A DNA stretch of 64,000 nucleotides from Allodiplogaster sudhausi (GCA_945643635.1 CALZFC010000248.1:4126001-4190000); one strand, 5' to 3'; numbered from the stretch's first letter, positions 34,790 through 46,737 are shown. Numbers and translations: made by a program. Notes: generated by a model from the letters alone, not told the origin.

Positions 34790-34989
34790 ATATGTGACAG
34801 GGAATAAAAGCCACTGATGAAGACCCTGAGAATTAGGATGGGGAAGGAGGTATTGGGCCCGGAAACCAGAGCGGATTTGCTGTTGCTGCCTAAATATTAC
34901 TCAAAAACATGGTGGGTAGGGCTTCGGGGAGGCCAAAAATCTGGGTGGGTCTGTCAAATCGACTGTACCCTTTTTCCTCTGATATGTGA
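34790..34989. mobile_element. hAT-like element with exact 8-bp TSD
   Basis: The 184-bp element at 34798-34981 is flanked on both sides by ATATGTGA (34790-34797 and 34982-34989). The ends are CAGGGAATAAAAG and CTTTTTCCTCTG, a loose inverted match. The interior has GGGTAGGGCTTCGGGGAGG and CCAAAAATCTGGGTGGGTCT. It lies in the E6-E7 intron of P0. Confidence 0.88.
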
Positions 34990-35533
34990 ATACTCGAGTT
35001 TCTCGTTGTCCCTGTGAAAATTCGGTTTTCATTTGTTATCCCAATCATTTGGTACTCTTTCAGAAGCCAACATCGATTGCCTCCTCTCGTTGGGCGATCG
35101 CTTCAACTCTGAATTCGTGGTGCGCGAGTGCGAGGCGTTCTTGTGTGGCCCGGGCTACAGTAAGCTGCCACTCGAGAAGAAACTTCTCTACGCCGACCGA
35201 TTCGGCCTCTCGCACCTTCAGGTCTTTTTGTGTGCTTCTCCTTCTTTAATTAACAATGCAATAAGTTATCCAAATACGATGACTACGTGACTATTCCCTT
35301 TAGAATGCTGTGAAAGAAAACTCTTGATAAATGGAAACTATCTGTTTAAAAAAAAAAGTATAAAAAAATACGAAAGTCACAACCGCTAACTGATTCTGTA
35401 TCTTCAGGCTCTCTGCCTCGACTCCATCAAGACACTCAACGAGGCGAAGGCCATGCGTGGAACGAGGGAGTTCGGCGAGTTATCGGACAAGCTGAAGCTG
35501 GCGTTGCTGGACAGGATTCTCCTGCTCGAATGA

Positions 35534-36004
35534 GCGGACAATGATCGTCTCGGTCAGGATTCCTTCTCCCATTGTCTTTTTTCTCTCTTTCTCTCATAAC
35601 TCTCTTCCTATTCTCTATTCTATCGCACTTACAGTCTTATTTGATCTTCAACTTTTGTTCTCCACCATGAACTTTTTTCATTTAATATCCTTTTGCCTGC
35701 AGTCTCGTCCTCCTTGTTGCAGTATTCATATCGATTTTTTTTTCTTGCGACCAACAATGATTATTTTATTCGCCTTGTGAGGTTATTTCTTTGTTACTTC
35801 TATCTTCCATGTTGCACTTTGCTGTCATATTCGCATTTGATAAATATTCTGCATTTTTATTGTCTTTGCTCGCGTTGACTACTTTGGGTCTTCTTATCCG
35901 AGATTGATGATACCTACTTTTGAATTCTGACCATTTGAACTAGATTATCCTGCGGCCTTCTCTGCTTGCATCGCAGGTTGATTCGATTGGAACTCGAGAG
36001 CGAC
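35534..36004 (+). promoter_or_regulatory. Intergenic module between P0 and P1
   Basis: Noncoding. It contains the spacer shared by the plus-strand units (TCGATTTTT...CGCATTTGATAAATATTCTG...TTGCATCGCAG). The CAG at its end lies about 31 bases before the next ATG and looks like a spliced-leader or first-exon acceptor. Confidence 0.45.
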
Positions 36005-38216
36005 ATGCAAGGTGAGCCGAACCATTTGTTTTTTTTCAATTGCGAAATAAATTTCTCGGGCTCGGACAGGCCATTACCGGCTCTGCTCGGACGTACTGTA
36101 AGTGAGTTATTAGGCTGGGCTACTGTAAGAGTTTTGTAAAACAGAATTATTTTAAGTTACAAAAACGTTTGCTCTTGAAATAAAAGATATAATCACGTTT
36201 ATTTGATCCTATTTGCGACGAAAAATAAGTTTTTTTTTGTACTTTGTGCGAAATGCTCTGATTGCCCACCGTTTCTGTAGTTGGTGAGGCAACGGGACAA
36301 ATCGCTTTGCATTTTAAAAGTAATTGTGACAAGTCTTGCAAAAGAATTTTTTACTTAAATATTTGCCGGAAATCATTAAACTTGAGTTGCTAGTGATCAA
36401 CTTTGTAGAAACCAAGGGCGGCAGCACGCTTCGCCTGGACGTACCGAAGTTGGCTGAGTTTCAGCTGGGCACGGAGGTCAGGTCTATGCCTTCTGCAATC
36501 ATTCGAACACGGACTCGGACTGGAGTTGTGAGGTTGAAGTCCGCTTCAGGCTGCAGCCACAGAAAGCCGGCAAGCTACCGCATGACGAGGAGGTTAGACA
36601 GTACTGTTATAGAGGAAAGAAAAGAGATAGAGAGGAGGAAAAGAGATGGAGAGAGAAGAGGAAAAAAAGTATCAAGGCAGACTTTCAGCGCGCTTATGAT
36701 TATCATTATATCTAGTTCACGAGTACGTTTGATCGCTCGAACGACGCCTGGGGACCCTCAACGTTCATGAAGTGGGACGATGTCCTGAACCCGGAGAATG
36801 GCTACCTTCGAGAGGATGGCGGCATCGTTGTCATGGCCACGATCGCCGTCACGAAAGTCGTCGTCAAACAGTAAGTATCTTTTATGATTTCCTCAAAAAT
36901 GTTTAATGTAAATATTATCCATCTCAGGGCGGCCTGCGACTTCTCCACCCCTCAACCGAGCATCGGCGAGGTTGCTCTCGTCATTGGAGAGCAGATTGTG
37001 CATGTCAGCAAAGAGGTGCAAAGCTTATTACTATTCTATTTTTTCTCATCTTAAGACTGTCAGTAACCCTCACGCACGGCCTGCCCTGGGGATTTTTTTT
37101 TCTATACAGTATGCGGAAATGACATATCTTTGACTACTTTTAATAATAACTCTGTTCAATGGTAATCATGAACAGAGTCTTCGATTGAAAAAAATTATGA
37201 TTAAGAGAATTCAGAGGAATACAGTAGCATATCTCAAACGAAAAATTTAAAAATAAATATATAAAAAAATAAAATACGGCCCGTTTTGTAGGTCTCGTTG
37301 ACTAGTATAGTATATGTGATTACCTTACCCTATATCGAAGAAGTGTCCCCACCTTAGAGATAGGCTGTTTTAAATAATTCTCTCTCTTTCCTTTAAAGTT
37401 GTTGAAGCACTAAAGTGTAATGCAGAAAAGTTATTAAACCGTTTCAAATTTAGGGCTGTTTCTGTTTAAGGAAGCCGTTCATTCAATTAAGTTCCGTGCA
37501 ATTATAGCGCCTGATTGGTTCAACCTAGCCAGATTTGCACCTATTGCAGTATCTCGCGATCTTCTCTCCCGTCTTCAAGGCGATGTTCTTCGGCGACTTT
37601 GACGAAAAGGAGAAGAAGGAAATCCCGCTTGAGGACGTCGACCACGACGAGTTCGTTGAGCTGCTCCACGTCATTTACCCATCTCGCAAGCCGGTTACGG
37701 GTATGTTTAACTTGTGTCATGCAGAGAAACGTTATTTAAAAACGTTATTGTAAAGTAACGATGCATAAATATAATCTAGGAACAAAATGTGCCTTTCTAA
37801 TACAATCGCCCAGTAACGACTTATTGAGATATGGAATACGTTAACTATAGCAATATCACGAGAAAGGTCATAACAGAGAAGCTGGAAGCACTATGAAAGT
37901 CTCATAAAATGTATTAGAATATCTGTATGGATATATTCAAATGTACAATAGTCTTATTTTCTGTGAATTAAATATATTTATTTATAGTATGGAAATATAT
38001 AGTAGTCGTCTTTTCTGCGCAGTTGACAACGTGGAGTTTCTTCTCCCTCTCGCCGATCTCTACGACATTCAGTTCGTGATGCGCGAGTGCGAGCAGCTGC
38101 TGTGTGGAGACTGTGAGATTCCACTAGGGAAGAAGCTTCTCTGGGCCGACCGATACAGGCTCGCCAGGCTCCAGGTTCATCCTAGGCCTTTTATCGGTTG
38201 GCGGCTTTTGGGATGG

Positions 38217-38922
38217 TGTGTTGATAAAAGTTTCAAAGTTTATTCCACAATCAGGGACTGGGCCCGGTGGGTGAAGGAAAGATGAAAGACATCGGGTTTC
38301 ATGACTGCGGTTCGCATCCAAGTGGTGGACAGGTTGCGGTCGAATTCGTCACGCCATCGTTCTCGGGGGCGTCCAGCATGTCTTTTCCATTTCCACGGTC
38401 TCCACTCCACGGCTCGTCTTGTCCAGCGTCCTCCATCACTTTTGCAATCAGACTGGCCCATTTCCACTTCCTCTCCATGGCTCGTACTCGGATATCGCGA
38501 ATAGGAATTTTGTCGAAGAGCCAGTCATTCGTCCGATGTTCGAGGAGAGTGACTCCGGCCATTTTTCTCATCATTTTCCTCTGGCACACAATGAGGCGGC
38601 GGCGATCTTGTAGACGAAGTGCCCACGTTTCCGCACCATACAACAGCGCAGGCTCGATGCTAGTTTGGTAAACGCGACATTTGAGGGCAACGTCAACTCT
38701 CCTGTTTGTGAGGAAGTCGTAGAAGCGATTGAAAGCTGCCCAACCTGCCCGCACTCTCCTGTTTAACTCGAGGGCCGGATTGGATTTAAATGTTACCAGT
38801 TGTCCAAGGTAGACAAAGGAGTCCACGTAGTCGATGATTTGACCTGAAACAAAGAGAGGTTTGCGGCTTCGATTGGTCATAGCCTGGGTCTTCGAGGTGT
38901 TAATGGAAGTGTGTTGATAAAA
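38217..38922 (-). mobile_element. 5'-truncated LINE (RTE-like reverse transcriptase end)
   Basis: The minus-strand frame at 38880-38299 encodes a typical reverse-transcriptase C-terminus of non-LTR elements: IIDYVDSFVYLGQLVTFKS, LNRRVRAGWAAFNRFYDFL, VYQTSIEPALLYGAETWALR, RKMMRKMAGVTLLEHRTND. The insert (38230-38909) is flanked by a 13-bp target duplication TGTGTTGATAAAA (38217-38229 and 38910-38922). P5 carries the unoccupied version at about 49592. AATAAACTTTGAAAC ends the element on its own strand. Only the 3' 680 bp are present, so it is dead on arrival. Confidence 0.92.
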
Positions 38923-39059
38923 AGGGCCACATTCTTAGAGTCTACAAATGCACGGAGAGTTAGCGCAGTGCAAATGCGACACTTAGATAAAAATCATAGA
39001 AGACAGAATCTGAAGAATGACATAAAGGGAAATCGTGCTGAGAGCCAAAACATTTCAAA

Positions 39060-39290
39060 TATTTCCATTTAGTGTTACCGTATTGACTCGAAATGATGGT
39101 GCACTAGTGATTTTTGATGATGCACTAAAATCTTTTATCATGGCGCCCCTTAATTTAGTGTTACCGCATACGTATTAGTGTTACCCCTTCTTCAATTCAT
39201 GGAATGTCGAAAGACTTGGCACTAGTCGCACACAGCAGTACACTAAAAAGTTATCAAAGTGTCGCCTTGACACCCCGTGAATGCAGTATA
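39060..39290. other. Unexplained insertion-like sequence in P1 intron
   Basis: Absent from the equivalent introns of P3 and P5. It contains three copies of TAGTGTTACC (about 39070, 39160, 39178). No inverted ends found. Confidence 0.35.
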
Positions 39291-39537
39291 ATCCTCTTGT
39301 TACTCGGAAAAAGGAAGACATGGTAAAATTTTAAATTTCGAAATAAATTGTACAATCACTTAATATTAAGAGGTTTTCCAATATTTCTTAATGATTATCC
39401 TTACTTTTCAGTTTGTGGGCTTCAACTCGATTAAAACGATGGAAGAGATGAAAGTGCTCAATTGCACGGCTGAGTTCGGCGACTTCTCGCTGCAGATGAA
39501 GGAGGCTCTGCTCGAGAGAATTCTTATGCTCGATTAA

Positions 39538-39555
39538 TTTCAATCGCTCTCTCCG

Positions 39556-39605
<50 letters not shown>

Positions 39606-39967
39606 CATTACAATCTTATTTTCTCTACAACTTTTGGTCGCCACCGTGGTTTTAATTGTTCTCTTTAATTTTTATTTCGTCTGCAGTCTCCTCCTTGTTG
39701 CAGCATTCATGTCGACTTCTCATGCGATAGACAATAATTTATTTTTATTCGCATTGACAGCTTATTACTTTGTTATTTGTTACTCTTTTATGTCATATCT
39801 CATCGATAAATGTTCTCCATTTTTACCGTCTTTGGTCGTGTTGAATATACTGGGTGATTTTCTTACCAATATAATTACTTTTGCATTCTGACATCTCTGC
39901 ACTGGATTTCTGAACTGCGGCCTCCTCTGCTTCCATCGCAAGTCGATTCGATTGGAACTCGAGTGGC
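39538..39967 (+). promoter_or_regulatory. Intergenic module between P1 and P2
   Basis: The (CT)n repeat, then the spacer shared by the plus-strand units and a CTTCCATCGCAAG site where other units have CATCGCAG. No gene. Confidence 0.4.
39555..39602. repeat. (CT)n after the P1 stop codon
   Basis: About 46 bp of pure CT starting some 20 bases after the stop. Shorter versions follow the stops of P2 (41093), P3 (43809), P4 (46650) and P5 (49864), so it was inherited with the duplications. Confidence 0.95.
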
Positions 39968-40444
39968 ATGCAAGGTGAGGCGAACCATTTTCCTCTTCTT
40001 TTTTTCCTTTACTCTTGTTTACAGTAGGTTTGCTGTTGGGACGGGGGTTAATGAGAAGGTATTATTTTAAAGCAGTCAATTATTATTAGTGTAATCGTGT
40101 GCTGTCAGTACGGTTGATATAATTACTCCAAGTTGGTCGCTTTTTGGGATGGAGAAATGAGCGTTTCCATGTTTGTTCCCTTATCAGAATCTCGCGATCT
40201 TCTCTCCCGTCTTCAAGACGATGTTCTACGGTGACTTTGACGAGAAGAACAAAGGTGAAATCCCGCTTAAGGATGTCGACTACGACGAGTTCATTGAGCT
40301 GCTCCACGTCATTTATCCACCTCGCAAGCCAGTCACGGGTATGTTTAATGGTTTCTTGTGTAATGATCGAAGAAAACAATATTGTTGGCAGGGCTATTTT
40401 AACGCCTATCTTACCTTTGAAAATGTTATTGAAAAACAACCGAT

Positions 40445-40515
<71 letters not shown>

Positions 40516-41083
40516 AAGAAAGATGTATTGAACTATGGAGTATCTTAACTTTTAAAAAAATATCACGGAACGGTAATAACGGAGAAACTGAAAAACTATG
40601 CAAGCGTAGTGAAATGCATCTATGAAATGTATATATTAATATAGTCGAAATATATAATAGTCGTCTCTTCTACTCAGTGGACAACGTGGAGTTTCTCCTC
40701 CGCCTCGCCGACCGCTACGACATTCAGCCCGTGGTGACTCCAGGTTCATTCCAGGTTTTTTTGTCTATACGTGGTGATTTAGATACCCCATTCCTATAAA
40801 AATTAAATGTGAATTAAAAGCTTTCGCTTAATCTTTCTTATTCTACGGCTGCTGGTATTCGGAAAAAGCAAGTAATCAAATTTTAAATTTCGAACCAAAT
40901 TTCCCAGTCACGGTATTTCCATTTAGTGCCCATCATATGTTTATTTTTACATTTCAGTTTGTGGGCCTCAACGCGATTAAGACAGTGGGCGAGGCGAAAA
41001 TTCTAAGGAACACTGCCGAGTTCGGCGACTTCTCGGTGCAGATGAGGGATGCGCTACTTGAGAGGATTCTTATGATCGACTAA
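39968..41083 (+). pseudogene. MATH-less BTB pseudogene P2
   Basis: E1 (39968-39974, ATGCAAG) is followed, after a shortened intron, directly by E6 (40188-40338, acceptor TTATCAG). E2-E5, all of MATH and the first BTB strand, are deleted; joining E1 to E6 would be out of frame. E6 is intact (LAIFSPVFKTMFYGDFDEKN). E7 (40678-40743) is reduced from 152 to 66 bases by an internal deletion after PVV and ends in the wrong phase. E8 (40958-41083) is intact. A product limited to E6 from an internal start is conceivable but unsupported. Confidence 0.85.
40448..40510. repeat. (TA)n microsatellite
   Basis: About 63 bp of TA repeat with one CA interruption in the E6-E7 intron of P2. Confidence 0.95.
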
Positions 41084-41478
41084 TCTCTCTGTCGCTTTTC
41101 TCTTTCTCGCTCTCTCGCTCTCTCTGTCCCTTACAATCATATTTGGTCACCACCATGGTCTTAATTTTTCTCTTTAATTTCCATTTCGTCTGCAGTCTCC
41201 TCCTTGTCGCAGTATTCATTTAGACGTTTCATGCGATAAACAATAATTTATTTTTTAATCGCTGTGACAGCTTATTTCTTTATTATTTGTTACTCTTTGC
41301 TGTCATATTTGCTTTGATAAATATTCTGCAGTTTGACTGTCTTTGGTCGTGTTGTCTATGCTCGGTGATTTTCTTACCAAGATAATTACTTTTGCAATCT
41401 GATATATCTGCCCTGGATTTCTGTACTGCGTCTTCCTCTGCTTCCGTCGCAGGTCGATTCGATTCGAACTCGAGTGAC
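41084..41478 (+). promoter_or_regulatory. Intergenic module between P2 and P3
   Basis: Short CT tract, then the spacer shared by the plus-strand units, ending CTTCCGTCGCAGGTCGATTC before the ATG of P3. Confidence 0.4.
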
Positions 41479-43805
41479 ATGCAAGGTGAGCCAAACCATT
41501 TTCTTCTTTTTTTTCTTCTTTATTCTTGTTTTCTGTAGGTGTGCTGTTATGACGGGGGTTAATGTGAGGATATTATTTTAAAGCAATGAATTATTATTAG
41601 TGTATGGCAATTCTTGTGATATCATAGATATAATATCATAGATACTGAGGCCACGTTTGCGATGAAGAAATAAGCCTTTCTTTGCTCTATGATGCGAACT
41701 ATTTTGAGTGCCAACCGTTTCTGTAGTGGGTGAAGCAAAATGACAAATCGGCAAAAAGTATCATTCATGGTTAGAGGCCAGTTAAAATTATTTGGTGTTT
41801 CAGACAAGTCTGGAATGTATTGTTTTTTTTTGCCTAAATGCACGCCGAAAAAATATGTATGAGTTGCTAGTGAACTTTACAGAAGTCAAGGCAGGCGGGA
41901 CGCTTCGTCTGAACGTGACGAATTTGGCTGACCTTCAGCTGAACAAGAGCGTCAAGTCGTAGAGCTACTCGATTGCCAACCTGCCATGGTAATTTTTTTT
42001 TTCGTTTATTAGTTATGAAGAGAGATGTCTGACAAGGGAAACACCTAATCATAATCAGCGACAGCGGGAATATGAAAGATTAGAATACTCAAGAAGGATG
42101 AATCGTGGCAGATGTTCAGCGCCCTTATTATTATAAGAGTCAAAAAGTAATTCTTGAATTCGCGCCTTTTTGCCTGAATCACAAGGGCGAGATAGCATGT
42201 GCTTTTGAACAGATACGACTATAGTTGGTCAGAAAAAAACTTTAATAGACTACTGTAAAGTTTCATCTAGCTCACGCACACGTTTGATCTCCAATCCCAC
42301 AGCCGGGGATTCGCGTTTATGTGCTGGGACGACGTCTTGAAGCCGGAGAAGGGCTACATTCGAGAGGATGGCGGCATCGTGATCGAGGTGACCGTCACCG
42401 TCGCGAAAGTCTTCATCGGACAGTATCTTTTATATTTTCACTACAATTTGTGAATATATTTTCTTGAATCTATAATGGAAGCGAGTAGTTTCGTTAAATA
42501 TTCGCCATCTCAGGACGGCCTGTGACTTCTCGACCCCGCTACCGAGCATCGGCGAGGTTACTCTCGTCATTGGAGAGCAGCGTCTGCATGTCAGCAAGGA
42601 GGTGCGGCGTTTCTTCCTTTTATATGTTTTTTTCAAGTTGAAATGATTACTCTCCCTCTCTCTCCATTAAAATCTATTTCTCCTTCACTAAATTTTTATT
42701 TGAAAAAAAAAAATCCTAATATATGTGATCTTTGTCCGAAAAAAAGGCATTTTTGGCTTTGTTCCTCCTGCTCACAAGTCTGGACGTTGTTCAGCACTAG
42801 TTTCAGTTGAACAGCATACCGTTACTTCAGCGGAATCCTGTGCGATTATAAATCCTTGTAGGCACAAGCTGGCCAAGTTTGCCCTTTTTCAGTATCTCGC
42901 GGTCTTCTCTCCCGTCTTCAAGGCGATGTTCTTCGGCGACTTTGACGAAAAGGAGAAGAAGGAAATCCCGCTTGAGGACGTCGACCACGACGAGTTCGTT
43001 GAGCTGCTCCACGTCATTTACCCATCTCGCAAGCCGGTTACGGGTATGTTATTGATGGCTGGCACGTAGGCTAATCTTAAGAAGACAATGTTGTTGGCAG
43101 GGCTATATTAACGCCTAACTTGCCTTTGAAGATGTTATTAGAAAACCACCGATGCATATTTGTAAGGTGCGCCTCTCTTATAAAATCGCGTACGAAAGAT
43201 GACTTGAACTACCAAAAATATCACGGAATGGTAATAACAGAGAAACTTGAAAACTATGTAAGCGTAATGAAATGCATTTAAGAAATGTATATATTAATAG
43301 AATCGAAATATATAATAGTTGTATTTTCTACGCAGTGGACAACGTGGAGTTTCTCCTCCGCCTCGCCGACCGCTTCGACATTCAGTCCGTGGTGCGCGAG
43401 TGCGAGCAGCTGCTTTGTGGAGAATGTGAGATTCCACTCGGGAAGAAGATTCTCTGGGCCGACCGGTACAGGCTCGCCAGACTTCAGGTTCATTCCGGTC
43501 TTTTTTCTATGTGTTGCGACTCCAAAAAAAATTAAACGCGAATTAAAAGCTTTCCGCTCTTATTCTACGGCTGTTGTTATTCGGAAAAAGCAAGTAATCA
43601 AATTTTAAATTTCGAACTAAATTTCCCAGTCACGGTAATTCCATTTAGTGCCCATCACATGTTTATTTTTACATTTCAGTTTGCGGGCCTCAACTCGATT
43701 AAGACGGTGGGCAAGGCGAAAATGCTCAGGAACACTGCCGAGTTCGGCGACTTCTCGTTGCAGATGAAGTAGGCGCTACTCGAGAGGACTCTTATGATCG
43801 ATTAA
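41479..43805 (+). pseudogene. MATH-BTB pseudogene P3
   Basis: E1 41479-41485. E2 41883-41988 has an in-frame TAG at 41960-41962 (KS then stop where paralogues have RSQG). E3 is missing: after the E2 donor the intron runs on to the E4 region with no WSCEAE exon. E4 (about 42271-42422) has lost the usual GAAG acceptor; a CTAG four codons upstream would keep the frame (LTHTFDLQSHSRGFAF). E5 42514-42601, E6 42893-43043 and E7 43336-43487 are open (YLAVFSPVFKAMFFGDF, VEFLLRLADRFDIQSVVREC). E8 (43680-43805) has TAG at 43770 instead of GAG, removing the last 11 residues. E6 is identical at protein level to P1 E6 except one residue, suggesting recent exchange. Confidence 0.87.
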
Positions 43806-44223
43806 TCTCTCTGTCTCGCTTTTCTCTACCTCTCTCTCTCGCTCTCTCGCTCTCTCTGTCCCTTAAAATCTTATTTGCTCTACAACTTTTGGCCACCACC
43901 ATGGTCTTATTTTTTCTCTTTAATTTCCATTCCGTCTGCTCTCTCCTCCTTGTTGCAGTATTCATATCGATTTTTCATGCGATAAACAATAATTTATTTT
44001 TATTCGCATTGACAGCTTATTACTGTTATTTGTTACTCTTTGCTGTCATATTCACTTCGATAAATATTCTGCATTTTGACTGTCTTTGGTCGTGTTGACT
44101 ATTTTGGGCTTTTCTTGCCAGGATTGATACTTACTTTTGCATTCTGATATCTCTGCACTGGATTTCTGAACTGCGTCTTCCTCTGCTTCCATCGCAGGTC
44201 GATTCGATCAGAACTCGAGTGAC
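43806..44223 (+). promoter_or_regulatory. Intergenic module between P3 and P4
   Basis: CT-rich stretch, then the shared spacer (TTCACTTCGATAAATATTCTG) and CTTCCATCGCAG before E1 of P4. Confidence 0.4.
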
Positions 44224-46737
44224 ATGCAAGGTGAGCCAGACCATTTTCTTCTTTTTTTTCTTTACTCACGTTTACTGTAGTTGTGCTATTGGGACGGGGG
44301 TTAATGTGAAGGTATTATTTTAAAGCAATGAATTATTATTATTGTATGGCTATTCCTGTGCTCTTAATATCATAGACTCAGGCCGCGTTTGCGATGAAGA
44401 AATAAGCCTTTCTTTGCTCTATGGGCGAAATATTTTGAGTGCCAACCGTTTCAGTAGATGGTAAAGCAATGTGGCATGTCAGATAAAAGAGGCATTCATG
44501 CCTAGAGCACAGTTAAAGACTTCGTTTTGTTTCTTTAACTAAATATAACCGGGGAAAATATGCTTGAGCTCCTAGTGCTCAACTTTACAGAAGTCAAGGG
44601 CGGCGGCACGATTCGTCTGAACGTGCCGAAGTGCGAAGGTCAGATCGCCCAGCTACTCGATTGCCAACCTGCCGTGGTATTTTTTCCCTTTATTAGATAT
44701 GAAGAGAGATGTCTGAGATCCTTTTTTATTAACACTTATATATTAATCAGGTAATCAATATTCGGTAACCCTTTTTTCATTGCAGGTTTCTCGAAGTAAC
44801 GCAGGACATCGACAAAAATGTGAACTACCTGGACGTATATGCTTACTGCAATCATGCCAACAAGGACTCGGACTGGAGTTGTGAGGCTGAAGTCCGATTC
44901 AGGCTGCAGCCTCATAAGGTCGGCAAGCTGCCGCGTGATATGAAGGTTAGAGGGTAGAGTTTATAGAGGAGAAATAAGGATCGAGGAGCGAAAAAGATTG
45001 GGAAAATGGAGAGAGAGAGCGGGAATAAAAAAAAAGTAAAAAAAAAAAACTCACAGGGATGAATCTCGGCTCACCGCCCTTCTGATGAAAAGGGCCAAAA
45101 AGTCATTCTTGAATTCTCATCTTTAGACAGTACAGTTATAGAGGAGAGATAAGTGATCGAGAGAATGAAAGGAGATGGAGAGTGAGAAGAGGAAAGGTTG
45201 TTACATCATACTCGCGAAGAAAAGTATCATGGCAGAATTTCAGCGCGCTTATGATTAGCACTATCTGTAGTTCACGAAGACGTTTGATCGCTCCAACCGC
45301 GCCTGGGGACCTTCAATGTTCATGAAGTGGGACGACGTCCTGAACCCGGAGAATGGCTTCCTTCGCGAGGATGGCGGCATCGTTGTCATGGCCACGATCG
45401 CCGTCACGAAAGTCGTCGTCAAACAGTAAGTTATTTTATGCTTTCCTTGGAAATTTTGATTTCTTTTCTGTAATGTTTTCCTTTCATCAGTTAGTGTACA
45501 AGCTAGTGTACATATTCACCATCTCAGGACGCCCTGTGACTTCTCGACTCCGCAAGCGAGCATCAGCGAGGTTGTTCTCGTCATAGGAGAGCAGCGTCTA
45601 CGTGTCAGCAAAGATGTGCGGCCTTTCTCCCTTTTATATGTTTTTTTTCAGTTTCAATAATTGCTCTCGCTCTCTCTCTCTCTCTCCTTTAGAAAAAATG
45701 TTGAAGCACTGAAAGTGCAACGCAGAAAAATTTAGTTCAGCACTAGTTTCAGTTGAACAGGAAACCGTTAATTCAACTGAATCCAGTTCTATTATAACCG
45801 CTTGTTCGTGCAACCTGACCAGATTTGTCTCTCTTTCAGTATCTCGCGATCTTCTCTCCCGTCTTCAAGGCGATGTTCTACGGTGACTTTGACGAAAAGA
45901 ACAAGGACGAAATCCCGCTTAAGGACATCGACTACGACGAGTTCGTTGAGCTGCTTTGCGTCATATACCCTTCTCGCAAGCCGGTCACGGGTATGTTCAA
46001 GTGGTTACAGAACCGTCCAGTTAAGACATATTAGAAAAAGGAGAATGGAAAATTTCTTCTGATATTCACGCAGATTCGCGGAGCGGTTCTTTAAGCTCTG
46101 GAATAAGTTAACTTTAGCAATATCACGGGAAGGGCCATAACAGAGAAAGTGGAAAGTCTAATAAAGTGCACAAAAAGATCGATCTCAAAATGTTCAAATA
46201 TACAACAGTCATTTTCTACGCATTAAAAAGTTTACATTTATAGTAATGAAATGAATAATAATCGCCTTTTCTGCCCAGTGGACAACGTGGAGATTCTTCT
46301 CCACCTCGGCGACCTCTACAACATTCAGTTCGTGGTGCGCGAGTGCGAGCAGCTGCTGTGTGGCAACTGTGAGATTGCACTCGCGAAGAAGCTTCTCTGG
46401 GCCGACCGATACAGACTCGCCAGACTACAGGTTTAAATTTCGAAACGAATTGTACAATCACTGAATGCTTGCCTTTATATTTTTAATGATTATCCTTACT
46501 GTTCAGTTTGTGTGCCTCAACGCGATTAAGACGATGGACGAGGTGAAAGTGCTCAATTGCACGGCCGAGTTCGGCGACCTCGCTGCAGATGAGGGACGCG
46601 CTGCTCGAGAGGATTCTTATGCTCGATTAATCTCTCTATTGCTCGTTCCGTCGCTCTCTCTCTCTCTCTATCTCCGTCCCATGCTTCTTTGCTCTACAAC
46701 TTCTGGTCACCACCATGGTCTTATTTTTCCTCTTTAA
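44224..46737 (+). pseudogene. MATH-BTB unit P4, frameshifts at both ends
   Basis: E1 44224-44230. E2 44591-44676 is 86 instead of 106 bases (loss after LNVPK), so E3 is entered out of frame and meets a stop. E3 44786-44945 (KDSDWSCEAEVRFRL), E4 45280-45425 (FMKWDDVLNPENGFLRED), E5 45528-45615, E6 45840-45990 and E7 46279-46430 are intact. E8 (from 46507) lacks two bases at GGCGAC/CTCGCTG. The normal FSLQM...ILMLD ending is replaced by DLAADEGRAAREDSYARL and a Ser/Leu stretch read from the CT repeat beyond the former stop, ending at 46737. The middle of the gene is well preserved, so it was lost recently. Confidence 0.82.

Larger units (their letters stand above)
32277..35533 (+). pseudogene. 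MATH-BTB unit P0, frameshift in the BTB exon
   Basis: The most diverged plus-strand unit. E1 32277-32307 (MASNSRSSKQ, longer than other E1s), E2 32556-32655, E3 33162-33321 (acceptor TTTGTAG), E4 33588-33739 (acceptor GTTAAG), E5 34079-34172, E6 34397-34540, E7 35064-35221, E8 35408-35533. MATH reads AGGTIRLDVERLADLEW, ERKGWSCEADINC, then WEDILHPENSPFLLENDR. BTB opens IATVALVAGEKRLYVSTE. E6 starts ILGISSPVFP but has lost one base near 34428, so AMFFSDEKEKKEIPLPDV is out of frame, and its donor is AT rather than GT. E7 (IDCLLSLGDRFNSEFVVREC) and E8 (LLDRILLLE) are intact. A single-base error in the assembly could mimic the frameshift, but the lost donor is a second defect. Confidence 0.75.
36005..39537 (+). 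pseudogene. MATH-BTB unit P1, fused E2-E3, LINE in intron
   Basis: E1 36005-36011 (ATGCAAG). A deletion joins E2 (starting 36409, ETKGGSTLRLDVPKLAEFQL) to E3 inside GAGGTCAGG/TCTATGCC. The end of E2, the intron and the start of E3 are missing, and the E3 part (to 36592) is out of frame. The E4 acceptor AG has shifted by one base (36721-36723), another frame break. E4 ends 36870; E5 36928-37015, E6 37550-37700, E7 38023-38174 and E8 39412-39537 are intact (IGEVALVIGEQIVHVSK, YLAIFSPVFKAMFFGDF, LLERILMLD). The BTB half could still be produced from an internal start. The E7-E8 intron is enlarged by a LINE fragment. Confidence 0.82.

Noticed and set aside
34480..34810. Long Ser/Leu-rich and Arg/Glu-rich reading frames here and throughout 54-64 kb
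   Set aside because: They translate (CT)n/(GA)n microsatellites; the same repeats give open frames on both strands and lie in introns.
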